DNA of 64,000 bases, from positions 80,719,635 through 80,783,634 of the forward strand of contig OX421963.1 of NCBI GenBank assembly GCA_949128115.1, read 5' to 3'. The stretch is from Anaspis maculata. Taxonomy: Eukaryota; Arthropoda; Insecta; Coleoptera; Scraptiidae. A program made the position numbers and the translations under genes. Shown piece after piece: positions 45,886-57,093 of the stretch. Positions within the stretch are counted from its first letter, which is position 1. Every line of letters begins with the position of its first letter. Under the pieces are notes generated by a model. That model saw only the letters and a list, made by a program, of their open reading frames with translations, did not search any database and was not told the DNA's origin.

Positions 45886-47029
45886 AAAAAACGCCACCTG
45901 GTGTAGAGCTCGGTACTTGATCGTAGAGGACGTTTTTGAGAGGAACATATACTCCGACGTCTTGTAGCCTAGGTGGGCACTAGTGGATACCTGCAATACC
46001 CACATTATTGACATGGAAATTTGACGCGTAGAAATAATGTGAAAAGGGGTTTGCATTTGTGTCTCTTATTTCATGTTATGGTTAGCATATTTAGCAGGCT
46101 TGTAGTAGATCTAGCTCCAGAGGTGCGCAGCTGAAAGACTACGCCCTCAGAAATGTATTACATTGCGGTAAAAAAAGTCAACGTTCACGTCCCGAACACA
46201 AAGGTAGCTACGGCAAGCTTATTAGAATGAAAAATGCGGATCTCCAGCTGAAGCCAAGCAGAAAATCTTTAGAAAAAAGCGAGGAAAAAATAGGTGGTGG
46301 TTGGCTCTGCACGGCCAGCCCGAGGTGATTTTTTCTTGGCTGGTCGACGGGCTTGTGTCTTTCCCTCCGTGCGGATGTGACAGTTTGTTGCTCTTTCTTG
46401 GGCGGAAGTTATGGATGATTTAGAGAAAAGTCTGCGACAACGCTGGTCATCAACATAGGGCCCAATAAAGAGCCTACGGGGTCTCAAGGGTTCACAGGAA
46501 CAAAAGTTTGCTTGTAGTGGACTGCACAAGACAGCAAAGTGACAGTTTTGACGTGCCACCAATTGACGTAACAGCCGCCGTTGCCTGCGGCAACTTACAC
46601 CTTTTCTGACAATCAATTCCCTAAAACTTCCTCGACGAAACGGCCATTTTCCCCAATAAGGTCAATCGCCTATACTCACTGTCTTAAGCCTGCATGTGGC
46701 TGATACTGATTCCAAACATCTTACATGAAATTTTTATATTATAGAACTAAGATATGCAAGATCTCTTTGAACTGCTATACAACGTTTCCCTAGAATCTGT
46801 TTCAAAATCCTAAAATTTGAAACAAAAACCTTCGTCAAAACTGAGCCATTTTACTCTTTTCAAATGTGAGTTTTTTACAAACTGCCATAAAACCTCCCTG
46901 GAACTAATAATTGTGTCCTTCATTCCATCAAGTTTTGAGAATGAATTATCATATTGCAAAACAGGATAAGCATAAGGTCTTTTTGAACTTAAGATACTGC
47001 TCTTATCAAACTTGCTTCATACTCTATGA
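45886..47029. other. intergenic DNA, no gene recognised
   Basis: The minus frame at 46269-46616 is basic and proline/arginine-rich but matches nothing I recognise. I see nothing else. Confidence 0.4.
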
Positions 47030-47155
47030 AGCGTTACCTCTCCCCTCAAATAACTCAAAACCCTGCAGTGCGATTCATGACGATTTTGTCTATGTTATAG
47101 GGAATTCAATCCTGCACAGATCCTCCAATTTTCTGAGATGAGTTGTTATTTCTTA

Positions 47156-47606
47156 ATCCACGTTTACCATCACGTACATCACTTCAGCGCATACATTAGA
47201 ACGCATATCTGCAGAGCGCGGTAATTTCAATTTTGACGCACGAAGTGTCACTGTCAGTCAATAATCCAAATGTAAACAAACAACAAACATAACCTCCTAA
47301 CCATTCAACGTTTAATATTGTTCAAAATGAAATGTTACGACGTGCCGTATGGCAGAAAGACGCAAAAAAGAATCAGGTGATACGAAACACAACGAGCTGC
47401 AAGGCGATCGACGAAACAAGAGCGTTATTTGGCTAGATCTGTCGAAACGTCAAATCGACAATCGACGTCAAGCGCTGTCAGCTGAAATTTGCGTGACTTT
47501 ACACACGCACACCGTATTACAGTGTTGTCAACTTGTTGTCGTGATATAGATATGGCAACGTCCTACTTTCACAGGTATGCGCAGAAACCTTTCGGGAAAC
47601 GTGGAT
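47156..47606. mobile_element. 451-bp TA-flanked MITE
   Basis: ATCCACGTTTACC at the left and GGGAAACGTGGAT at the right are inverted repeats, with TA on both sides (47154-47155, 47607-47608). The uninterrupted relative near 28775 shows the flanking repeat without it, which defines the insert. One internal plus frame (47349-47549) is basic and unrecognised. Confidence 0.7.
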
Positions 47607-48128
47607 TAGTTTGAGGTGTTTTCTGCAGGTGAAGGTGCATGCTGTAGTGCTCTGGTCAGTAGAAGATGACGCGCCGCGCCGGCTCAAGTTCAAATCAATT
47701 TTTTAAACTCGAGAAACAAAATTATACATCGAGTGGATGATTCTCGTGGGAAATACACTTCAATTTAATCGCCCCTGAAATATTTTCAAAGATAAACACC
47801 TCTAACAGTGAAAAAAAAATTCGTCAAAATTGTCAAATAAAAAACAAATTTTCACAAGTTCACTTGTTGTCATCCAAATTTACACATCAAATTCGAGTTT
47901 AGGAGATTGAATTTAGTCGGAAAAGATATCAAACTTGTTGTGATCGGTTCTACATGGCCAGAAAAACAAAATGAACCACCTGGCAGAGCTTCGCCCCCCC
48001 CCCACGACCCCCCTTTATCAATGATCGACACTTTTTGTGACAAAATGGTATCAGCGGGATATGATGCGTCAAATTATAACGTATTTGCTTTCAATGGATT
48101 GACAGGTTTCATCCCCTCCATTTTAAGT

Positions 48129-49540
48129 CCATTGCCATCCTTCCCCTTCTTGGTAAAATTTTTGAGAAACTGTTGAACAAACAAATATACCAGTACTTCG
48201 AAACTAATTGCCTCTTCCATATGGCACAGTACGGCTTCAGAACTAACCGTTCAACAACTCTAGCAGTCAGCAGATTATGTCGCGAAATTTCCGAAGCCTT
48301 CGAAAATAATGAATATCTTGGCGCCAATTTTTATGACTTGACGAAGGCATTCGACTGTGTGGACCACGAAATCTTGATCCAGAAATTAAGATTTTACGGC
48401 TTTCAGACTTCGAGCGAACTTTTGATGACTTCCTATCTGCAAGGGAGAACACAATACGTTTGCGTGAACGATAAAAAGTCATGCCTTAAAAACATCAAAA
48501 TTGGAGTACCTCAGGGGTCAGTCCTGGGCCCGCTGCTTTTCCTTATTTACGTTAACGACTTACCAAACTGTTCCGAGAGTAACCTCCTACTCTTTGCGGA
48601 CGATACTACTACATATGATACAGACAAGGACATCACCAACCTGACAGCGACAGCAAACTTAAATCATACCAACTTACGACAATGGTTCGCATCAAACAAA
48701 CTTTCTCTGAACGACGGCAAAAAACAACAACTAACCTTTTCATTGAAATCCATGCATTCGAGGACTGAACCTGTAAAATTCCTAGGAGTAACGTTAGACT
48801 CTGGCCTCACTTGGGAAGCACACGTGACGACACTGTGCAAAAAGCTATCCTCGCGAATATTTCTAATACGTCAACTGAGGTCAATGGTTTCCACGCAGGT
48901 TTTGAAGACAGCTTACTTCGGATTGTTCCAAAGTCATCTAAACTACGCAATTCTAGTCTGGGGTCATTCATCCCACATTACAAGGGTCTTTGCCATCCAA
49001 AGGAAGTGTCTCAGAATCATGTCTGGCCTTCGATACAGAGAAGACTGTAAACAAGAATTTGTAAACTCGCAAATACTAACAGTACCGTGCCTATACATTC
49101 TCCAAGCTGTCTTGTACGTGAAGTGCAATGAAGGGGACTACCAGGCATATCCGCACACTTACAATACTCGAAATAAGGATCATCTTGTAATACCCTTCCA
49201 CAGACTTAAACGATCACGAGAGGCCACGCACTACCATGGGCTCTTATTCTATAATAAACTGCCATATAGTCTGAAAGATAAGTCTCCAGCACAGCTCAAG
49301 AGATCCCTCAAAGACGTCTTGCTAAAAAATGCTTTTTATTCAATAGCCGAATTTCTATCCTTTGAGTTTGTAAGTTAGATTTAGGTACCTACTTACCAAA
49401 AATTAATTGTTTATTTGCCATTCAAGTATTTACCTACTTTATTACCTTATCTCATTTTTTTTTTTTTTTTGTTATATTTTGACGGGTGTAAATGTCATTT
49501 TGTACATAATAGCACGAATAAAGATTGATATTGATATTGA
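48129..49540 (+). mobile_element. 5'-truncated non-LTR retrotransposon, TSD TAAGT
   Basis: The insert is bounded by TAAGT at 48124-48128 and 49541-49545 (the leading T and A at the 3' side could belong to the tail). The undisturbed sequence TTTTAAGTTGCAATTT in the related repeat near 27962-27975 shows the empty site. At the 3' end an AATAAA signal (49517-49522) is followed by a (TTGATA)n-type tail. Only the C-terminal two thirds of the reverse transcriptase and the 3' UTR remain, as after abortive target-primed reverse transcription. Confidence 0.88.
48131..49378 (+). CDS. non-LTR reverse transcriptase, N-terminally truncated
   Basis: The open frame begins at the truncation point with an IAILPLLGKIFEKLLNKQ segment, the fingers region of LINE reverse transcriptases. 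Numbering from the TTG at 48173, DLTKAFDCVDHEIL is at 55-68, GVPQGSVLGPLLF at 111-123, and the catalytic FADD at 141-144. The frame continues through the thumb and a C-terminal YNTRNKDHL...NKLPYSLKDKS domain to a natural stop. There is no endonuclease and no nonsense mutation. The sequence is of the Jockey/CR1-like group by general resemblance. It has no start codon or promoter of its own and is probably not expressed. Confidence 0.85.
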   Translation: MAILPLLGKIFEKLLNKQIYQYFETNCLFHMAQYGFRTNRSTTLAVSRLCREISEAFENNEYLGANFYDLTKAFDCVDHEILIQKLRFYGFQTSSELLMTSYLQGRTQYVCVNDKKSCLKNIKIGVPQGSVLGPLLFLIYVNDLPNCSESNLLLFADDTTTYDTDKDITNLTATANLNHTNLRQWFASNKLSLNDGKKQQLTFSLKSMHSRTEPVKFLGVTLDSGLTWEAHVTTLCKKLSSRIFLIRQLRSMVSTQVLKTAYFGLFQSHLNYAILVWGHSSHITRVFAIQRKCLRIMSGLRYREDCKQEFVNSQILTVPCLYILQAVLYVKCNEGDYQAYPHTYNTRNKDHLVIPFHRLKRSREATHYHGLLFYNKLPYSLKDKSPAQLKRSLKDVLLKNAFYSIAEFLSFEFVS

Positions 49541-49894
49541 TAAGTTGCAATTTTTCACACCCCCTCCAATAACTCAAAACCCCCGAGTGCGATTTTTGGA
49601 GATTTTGGATATATTGTTGAGCGCTCAATTTTGAACAGAACATCAAATTTTCATGACGTCCATATTTATTCCGAAGTTTTGCCGATTTTTTTACTATTTT
49701 TCCTGTACTATATGGGGAAGGGATCCCAAATACTACTCGACTCCACAAACCGCCTTACACCCGTTAGGGTAAAATAGGCAGAAGAATTAAGTAAGTGAGA
49801 AATTTTGTTGGATCAATTCTAGTTAGTAGACGAAAAAATCCAGGTTCCGCAAAACAGAACAAAACAATGATAATTTTCTCTAGATTTGACGAGT

Positions 49895-51778
49895 TTTCCA
49901 TTAGTAAGCAACTCACAATGCATTTTGTGATAGAAGCATGAAATTTGGCACATTCGCTCTACAGACTCTCCTTTACTATTTACGAGGCGGACCCACGAAG
50001 AACCGCCGTGCAGCTGTCAGAATTGTCATTTGCCTACCTTCCAGGGGCAAAAACTGCTGAAGTCGGTTATCGAGCTGATTAAAAATTGACGTCCATCAAT
50101 GCAGTAGACCTTCACAGTATAACTTCACCAAAACAGATGTCAATATTACAAAAGGAAGGAGCAGTGGCGTATTTAGAGATTTGGTTTGGGGGGGGCAGAG
50201 GTGATTTTTTTAAAATCATGCAAGAATCGTAAGAGGAAGGGTTTGCGGGGGGTGGGGTGGGGTGGGGAGAAGGGGGGGTTAAACAGCAGGCAGACAAAAT
50301 GTTTCCATCCATCAATAAACAGAACTAGGTTGAAAAAAAATAGAAAAGAATTGAAGATGTGGACTATAATGATAATTATTATTATTGTGTAGAGGGATAA
50401 AACCGAGGATAAAACGTATTATACATTCATTATAAGTATTATACAACGAAATTAGCCACCGGGTACATTTTTGAATTTATAACATTATCGGAGAGCGACT
50501 GTTCTTTTGCCGGTGTCTTCTTATTATCATCATTATTATCATTCTAGATCGATGGAGGGGGGGGGGGAAGCACATACCACCCATGCCACCCCCATGAATA
50601 CGCCACTGGGAAGGGAAATGGGAGAGGATAGTTTTAGCCGCGGCACAGATTTTTTTATTTGTTAATTTCGGACCAAATTCCTAAGTTTGGTGTCGTTTTC
50701 GACTAAATTACATCTTCTGGATTCAAATCAAATGTTTTGATTGCAGTTTGAGAAAAAAAAAAAGATTTTGTTTTGTTTGAAAAAATATATATTTTAGAAA
50801 AAAAAATTAGGCTTTTTTTATTTTGACTTTCATCCTAATTCAAGGCATTCGAAGTGGAAATCGTTATTTAGTTCACTTCTTCAAAGCTTCCTGCACATGA
50901 AAACCATGTACGAGACCTGATTTTTACTTTGACAAGTTCGTGAGCCTCATTTGTTCCTAAAGTCGTGAAAGTAATATGCAATCATTTTCATGTACGACTG
51001 GAAGGGTGCGTGCGAAGGTATCGCGGCGATTCTGACAGCTGCACGGTGGTTCCGTCATGGGTGCACCTCTTATATCATAAAGGACAGTCCATAGACCATG
51101 TATGTTTCAGGCTTTTATCACTAACTGCAAGGCTTTGCACGCACACCTCCATTCGTCCATGAAAATTATTAAAATTATTGGATATTACTTCCACGACTTT
51201 AGGAACAAATCAGGCCTCGTACATATGGTTTTTATGTACAAGAAGCTTCGAAGAAGTGAACTAAATGAGGATTTCCACTTCGAATGCCCGGAATTAGGAT
51301 AAAAGTCAGAATGAAAAAAGACTAAGACTTTTTTCCGAAATATATATTTTTTTTCAACAAAACAAAATCTTTTTTCTCAAACTGCAATCACAACATTCGA
51401 TTTGAACTCAGAAGATGTAATTTAGTCGGAAACGACACCAAACTTGTCAAATTGGTCCGAAATCAACAAGTACAAAAAATCTGTGCCGCGGCTAGAATTA
51501 TCCCCTCCCATTCCCCTTCCTTTTGTAATATTGACATCTGTTTTGCTGAAGTTATACTGTGAAGGTCTACTGCATTGATAGACGTCAATTTTGAATCAGC
51601 TCGATAACCGACTTCAGTTTTTGCCCCTGGAAGGTAGGCAAATGGCAATTCTGACAGCTGCACGGCGGTTCCATCGTGGGTCCGCCTCGTAAATAGTAAA
51701 GGACAGTCTGTAGAGCGTATGTGCCAAATTTCATGCTTTTATTACAAAATGCAAGGTGGTTCTTACTAACCGCCGCAC
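49895..51778. mobile_element. palindrome P1, TA-flanked at the right end
   Basis: The left arm (from about 49895) and right arm (ending CCGCCGCAC at 51778, then TA) are inverted copies of a module sequence. It includes GCATGAAATTTGGCACAT, the TACGAGGCGGACCCACGA segment, CTTCCAGGGGCAAAA and AATTTCGGACCAAATT. The central part, about 51018-51142, contains an inverted, diverged copy of the end module itself (GATTCTGACAGCTGCACGG...TTTCAGGCTTTTATCAC). A hAT-like MITE interrupts the left arm. The short frames inside are by-products of the repeat. Confidence 0.7.
50162..50608. mobile_element. hAT-like MITE inserted in palindrome P1
   Basis: CAGTGGCGTAT at the left and ATACGCCACTG at the right are inverted repeats like those of the 24579-27492 element. 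The flanking 8-mers GGAAGGAG and GGAAGGGA are near-identical target duplications. The uninterrupted site in palindrome P2 near 52530 confirms the insertion. The interior is rich in G and T runs and non-coding. Confidence 0.75.
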
Positions 51779-51780
51779 TA

Positions 51781-52262
51781 ATACGATCGATCGTGTTTCC
51801 AAGTTTTATGGAACAAGTGGACACGGCCCGTTTTATGTGGTGCTCATACGCTGTATCGAGAACTCAGGAAGACAACTGGATCACGCGAAGTCCCGTCTTG
51901 AATTGAAATTTAAAACCAAACACACATAAGTAACCGTACACAAGTGAACCAAATAAGTCGTCAACTAACAGTGACCTCAAAAGTCGACAAAAATTAGTCG
52001 ACCAACCCTATAGAGTCCAGGTTCAAACTTGGGTCGAGCCAAGCGCTGAGCTGAAATTTTAAAATTCTCTTAACAAGATAAACTGTATAGGGATGCGACC
52101 TTTATTCTTTAACATTTATTCCACTGGTCCACCGGTGGTTCGAGCGAAGCGTCTAAAATACAGCTAATCTCGCATTTTCGTCGCACACACGGAAGATCAC
52201 AATATGCGGACACTTGAACGTTTGTACATCGTCAAGGGAAATGGAAGGGTGAGGACGGCTTT
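51781..52262. other. spacer between palindromes P1 and P2
   Basis: No gene or repeat is recognised apart from the flanking TA of P1. The GTTCGAGCGAAGCG segment near 52137 is too short to mean anything. Confidence 0.4.
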
Positions 52263-52264
52263 TA

Positions 52265-53726
52265 GTGCGGCGGTTAACAACCATTTTTCAGGCGAACCTT
52301 GCATTTTGTGATAAAAGCATGAAATTTGGCATATACGCTCTACAGACTCTCCTTCACTATTTACGAGGCGGACCCACGATGAAACCGCCGTGCACCTGTC
52401 AGAATTGTCATTTGCCTACCTTCCAGGGGCAAAAGCTGAAGTCGGTTATCGAGCTGACTCAAAAGTGACGTCTATCAATGCAGTAGACCTTCATAGTATA
52501 ACTTCACCAAAACAGATGTCAATATTACAAAAGGAGGGGGAATGGGAGGGGATAGTTCAAGCCGCGGCACAGATTTTTTTATTTGTTAATTTCGGACCAA
52601 ATTGATAAGTTTGGTGTCGTTTCCGACTAAATAACATCTTCTGAACTCAAATTGAATGTTGTAAATGCAGTTTGAAAAAAAAGATTTTGTTTTGTTACCA
52701 AAAAAATATAAATCAGAAAAAAATTTTAAGCTTTTTTTTTTGACTTTTATCCTAATTCAAGACATTCGAAGTGGGAATCGCTATTTAGTTCACTTCTTCA
52801 AAGCTTCCTGCACATGAAAACCATGTACGAGACCTGATTTTTACTTTGACAAGTTCGTGAGCCTCATTTGTTCCTAAAGTCGTGAAAGTATTATGCAATA
52901 ATTTTCATGTACGAATGGAAGTGTGCGTGAAAAGGTATCGCGGCGATTCTGACAGCTGCACGGCGGTTCCGTCATGGGTGCACCTCTTATATCGTAAAGG
53001 ACAGTTCATAGACCATGTATGCCAAGTTTCAGGCTTTTATCACAAACTGCAAGGCTTTGCACGCACACCTTCATCCGTACATGAAAATTAATAAAATTAT
53101 TGGATATTACTCCCACGACTTTAGGAACAAATGAAGCTCACGATCTTGTCAAAGTGAAATCAGGTCTCGTACATGGTTTTTATGTACAGGAAGCTTTGAA
53201 GAAGTGAACTAGATAAGGATTTCCACTTCGAATGCCCGGAATTGAGATAAAAGTCAAAATGAAAAAAGACTAAGATTTTTTTCTAAAATATATTTTTTTT
53301 TTACCCAAACAAAAAATTTTCCCTTCAAACTGCAATCACAACATTTTATTTGAACTCAGAAGATGTGATTTAGTCGGAAACGACACCAAACTTGTCAATT
53401 TGGTCCGAAATTGACCAATAAAAAAAATCTGTGCCGCGGCTAGAACTATCCCCTCCCATTCCCCCTCCTTTCGTAATATAGACATCTGTTCTTGTGAAGT
53501 TATACTGTGAAGGTCTACTGCATTGATAGACGTCACTTTAAAATCAGCTTGTTAACCTACTTCAGTTTTTGCCCCTGGAAGGTAGGCAAATGCCAATTCT
53601 GACAGTTTCACGGCGGTTTCATCGTGGGTCCGCCTCGTAAATAGGGAAGGACAGTCTGTAGAGCGTATGAGCCAAATTTCATGCTTTTATCACAAAATGC
53701 AAGGTGGTTCTTACTAACCGCCCCAC
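52265..53726. mobile_element. palindrome P2, complete TA-flanked copy of the P family
   Basis: GTGCGGCGGTTA at the left and TAACCGCCCCAC at the right are flanked by TA (52263-52264 and 53727-53728). Both arms carry the same modules as P1 in the same order, and the centre (about 52930-53060) again holds a diverged copy of the terminal module. P2 lacks the hAT-like insertion and serves as the reference copy. A transposase is absent. Confidence 0.75.
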
Positions 53727-53728
53727 TA

Positions 53729-55089
53729 TTTCAATATAATGGATGAGTACCAGTGCATAGCTGAGTTTGAATATCTTTTTCAAAATTAGGACGTTACTCC
53801 TCTCAAAGGTATATAAAAACTATGAATTATTCTCTTACGTTCTTCAGACCGAATACTAAATATTGCGTATTTTTGTGCCGTCAAGGGGTTGGTGCGTCCG
53901 AGCTTTTGACACCAATCGATTAGGACCACTAGATTTGGCTAATCTAAACAGAACAAACACCATACTTATCGATTCCAGGCCACCGCCACCGTTCTCCAGA
54001 TGGTTATCAAGTGATTTAAAGTGTTAACATGAAAGCAAGCCTTCCCCCTTATCACAAAAAAAAAACTAGGGAGCCTTCAACCATCAACATCAACTTCCAG
54101 CGGCAGTATGTGGTAGCACGAAACGTCGCTCGTAAATAAGGTTACGTCGTGGTTTTAGGTCCTAGCTATGGTAGAGGTATATGAATTAGTGCGGCACATT
54201 TCGCGTTGCGACAACTTCATGAATCTATTCCCAATGTTTCACGAGCACGGATCCGGCACATTACTTACAAAATTTCGTATGTTATGGTCGTTTTTCTTTT
54301 TAGTTTGTGCGAGCTTTCTTAGCGCGCTGGCTGCTGGCTGGTCGGTATAAAGGGAAAACTCGACGCGCTCGGGATTTATGAGGCGCCATTGTAAGATTGA
54401 TTCAAAACTAAATAGGCAATATGTAGATTTTCAATTTCGAGGCGCCATAAGCTCTATACTATACAGTTTTCCTAGAAAGTTGTAAGTATATTTAGCTGGC
54501 AGTGGCGCACGTGAAATTCAAATTTGTAAATATTGACGCGTAGAGTTTTCGTACCTCGTGTGAGGTATTTTTTTTCGTATAGTTTTCGTGCCTCGTGTTA
54601 AGTTCTTTTTGTAAACAAAAATATAGAGGTAAATATAGGTGCCTACTTTCTACTTAATGAAAATTATACAAGCGTTTTAGTAGTTTGTTTCGCTGTCCGA
54701 TTCTGATCTACGTCAGTAGTTGGTTTGGCACGTTACTTACAGGTGCCTGCTTTGGAATCGAATGCTTATATATTGGCTATTTCAACGTATTATACCTTAC
54801 CTCCTGCTGGGAAATCCAAGCCGGAAAACCAAGAAGACTCACCTGAAATAAAAGAAATGAAGTTAGAATTGAAAGTATTAGATCTTTGATACACTAAAAC
54901 GACGTGAAATGTTGAAACGAAAAGAGCGATGTTGCATAGCTTTATAGGGAGGCTCAAAATGCACTGATGGTTTCCGGAATTGAATAATGTTTTCCTCCTT
55001 CTCGGCATCCATACGGCGATAGAGGAGTTTGTTTTGCCATATACTTATTTCAGTTACATGGAGAAATTCCATTTTACGTCACAACACCC
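53729..55089. other. intergenic DNA, no gene recognised
   Basis: There is a small direct duplication near 54543-54605 (AGTTTTCGTRCCTCGTGT twice, about 40 bases apart). The frames at 54168-54350 and 54790-55072 show no motif. Confidence 0.4.
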
Positions 55090-55168
55090 AGACTTACATC
55101 GCCGGGAATCGAACCCGAAGCCTCACTTCGCCAAGCAGGCGCATCCCACTCGACTAGTGGGACGTTTA
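55090..55168 (-). mobile_element. tRNA-derived SINE head or tRNA pseudogene
   Basis: On the minus strand a pol III A box TAGTCGAGTGG (plus 55146-55156) and a B box GGTTCGATTCC (plus 55105-55115) lie about 30 bases apart, with D-arm-like and anticodon-arm-like sequence between. A possible SINE body continues leftwards on the minus strand, but I could not find its tail. The acceptor stem does not close well, so it is not a working tRNA. Confidence 0.55.
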
Positions 55169-55668
55169 TTTTCTTATTGAAGTGGAACTTCTATTCTCGC
55201 GCCTAGATCACAGCACACAACTAACGCAGAACCACACATGGAAGTGAAATCGGTTCATGGCATCAGTGGATGTAACGAAGGCCTGTAACGTTATTGTCAG
55301 TCCTTGAGGCGACCAGTGTCGTCCTAAAAAATGGGAGAGTGAGCTGTTGCGGCGTTCGGTTCTATTCTCCACAGTCAGTATTCTTTTACCGCTTGCATTG
55401 TGTTTTAAGCACAACAGCTTCCATTATGAACTAAAATTTGATTTCATCGATGAATTCTAACTCACGGTAATGTCATTTGAAACCGAAAATGATTAATTTA
55501 TTTTCGTAATGCGTGTCGCCGACACTGGAATTCTCTACTTGGTGTTGTGTAGAGGTGTTGTGGTGATAGTGGCCCGACAGGAATGGTTCTCGACTTGGCT
55601 AGAAGTAATCATTGTATCCATTGTGTGGCGCGAGGGGTGGATCACGGACCCAAAATTTGTACATAATA

Positions 55669-55800
55669 ATACCAAAGCTTGTTATACCAGTATTAATTTG
55701 CACCTAATACCGATATGATTTTCAAAATATTACCTGATAATACCAATAATACTGAAAATAATACCTATAATACCGATAATACCAATAATACTGGAAAGTG
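55669..55800. repeat. degenerate (AATACC/AATACT)n microsatellite
   Basis: Phrases such as AATAATACC, CTAATACCGAT, GATAATACCAATAATACTG and TATAATACCGAT recur with a 9-13 base spacing. There is no coding value. Confidence 0.6.
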
Positions 55801-55826
55801 GAACTAATATCAGAAATAGTATTTTA

Positions 55827-55948
55827 TGTTACTAGCGCCGAAAACCGGGCATAGCATAACGAACGTGAATGCAGCTCAAGGCCCTAGGCCGAGAGCTGCA
55901 TGTGAGAGAGTTATTCTATGTCGTTTTCAGCGCGAGTAGCATACATTG
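55827..55948. mobile_element. about 120-nt imperfect hairpin (short MITE or hairpin RNA locus)
   Basis: TGTTACTAGCGCCGAAAAC at the left mirrors GTTTTCAGCGCGAGTAGCATACA at the right. ATAGCATAAC mirrors GTTATTCTAT, and the tip is TGCAGCTC...GAGCTGCA with an inner GGCC...GGCC. It could be a very small MITE or a structured RNA precursor. No promoter is seen. Confidence 0.5.
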
Positions 55949-56668
55949 TTTTTCGTGCTGCTTTTAATAAAATTACAAATAAATAAGATCATATCGCAAT
56001 AATCATTTCAAGTTGGTACTTCTGCCATTCATCACCAAGGCACGAGGCATATACCTACTAGATGCAGATTTTTGTGTGTCAAATGTCGATTTGAAAAATT
56101 GCGTTCTATGTTTGAATTTTCTTGCTTAAAACCGCCCTTCCCCTCCCCAATTAGAAGGGCCATCCACCGAAAATCCCGAAATCACTGAGCTCTAGTGTCT
56201 TGTGTGACGACGAAACACAGGAAATGGCATAAATTAATCACTTTTAAACCTTCGCGCCACAAAACGTCAAAAATCATTCTGCAATTGTACCAACAAATAA
56301 TAGAAAAATGACCCTAAATTGTCAATTTTCAAAGTAATTATTTATAATTTCAACTGATTTAAACCGAAAATTTCAAGCTATAACATTGGAAACGTGATCT
56401 CTCTTGAATTGTGAATGATTTTGCGAGGTTAGTTTATTTTTCACGTGTACTTTTTTACTTTGCCGCTCTAGATCTTTTTCTGAATATTACAGTGCAGGAC
56501 ACCGAGCGTATATTGTCATTTTCGGTTATGGCAGCACGAGAATATTATTTATAATATCAATAATATCGCTATTGGAACCAAAAATCGTTTTCTTTAGATA
56601 TTTTGTGAACCGTTCGACCGATTTGGCGCAAATTTTACACAGACAGTCTTAAATTATTGACTCATGAG

Positions 56669-57085
56669 TAGGGCTGGGCGATTATGAGATTTTATAACCG
56701 GTAATCGATTATGAAAAAACAATATATTACTTCGATTAATCAATTATTTCATATATTTCAAAATCGATTAATCGATGTTTTTGAAATCAATCAATCAATC
56801 GATTTCATTTGATTATGCATAGTCGATTATGAAATATGCGATTATTCTATTCGAATCGTTCATTGAATAATCGATTAATCGATCAAAAAATCGAATAATT
56901 GATCAACAAACTGAATAATCCCTTGAATAATCGATTATTCACAATCGAATAATCGATTAATTGATCGTTTATTCATAATCGACTACCTAATTGAATAATC
57001 GATTAATCGTGATTTTCGATTAATCGATGATTTTTTTGCATGCTAAAATAATTAATCGATCAATTAAATGTATTGCCCAGCGCTA
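56669..57085. mobile_element. hAT-like MITE made of ATCGATTA repeats, TSD CTCATGAG
   Basis: TAGGGCTGGGCGAT at the left and ATTGCCCAGCGCTA at the right form the terminal inverted repeat. An exact 8-bp duplication CTCATGAG flanks it (56661-56668 and 57086-57093). TAGGGCTGGGC ends are known from hAT families in animals. The 417-bp interior is almost wholly variants of AATCGATTAATCGATTAT, including many copies of the palindrome TAATCGATTA. That motif contains the TAAT core bound by homeodomain proteins. Confidence 0.85.
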
Positions 57086-57093
57086 CTCATGAG

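Larger units (their letters stand above)
47030..49705. mobile_element. half copy of palindromic family G, interrupted twice
   Basis: Sequence from about 47015 matches the right arm of the 27806-29450 palindrome, starting at that palindrome's centre. It runs to CTATTTTTCCTG followed by TA (49706-49707). It is interrupted by a MITE (47156-47606) and a LINE (48129-49540). Without them about 0.8 kb remains. The left arm is absent, so either this is a one-armed relative or the left arm was deleted. Confidence 0.7.

Noticed and set aside
51463..53536. Recurrent 60-80 codon frames shared by palindromes P1 and P2
   Set aside because: They recur because the DNA module recurs. Frames are open in both orientations and lack start context.
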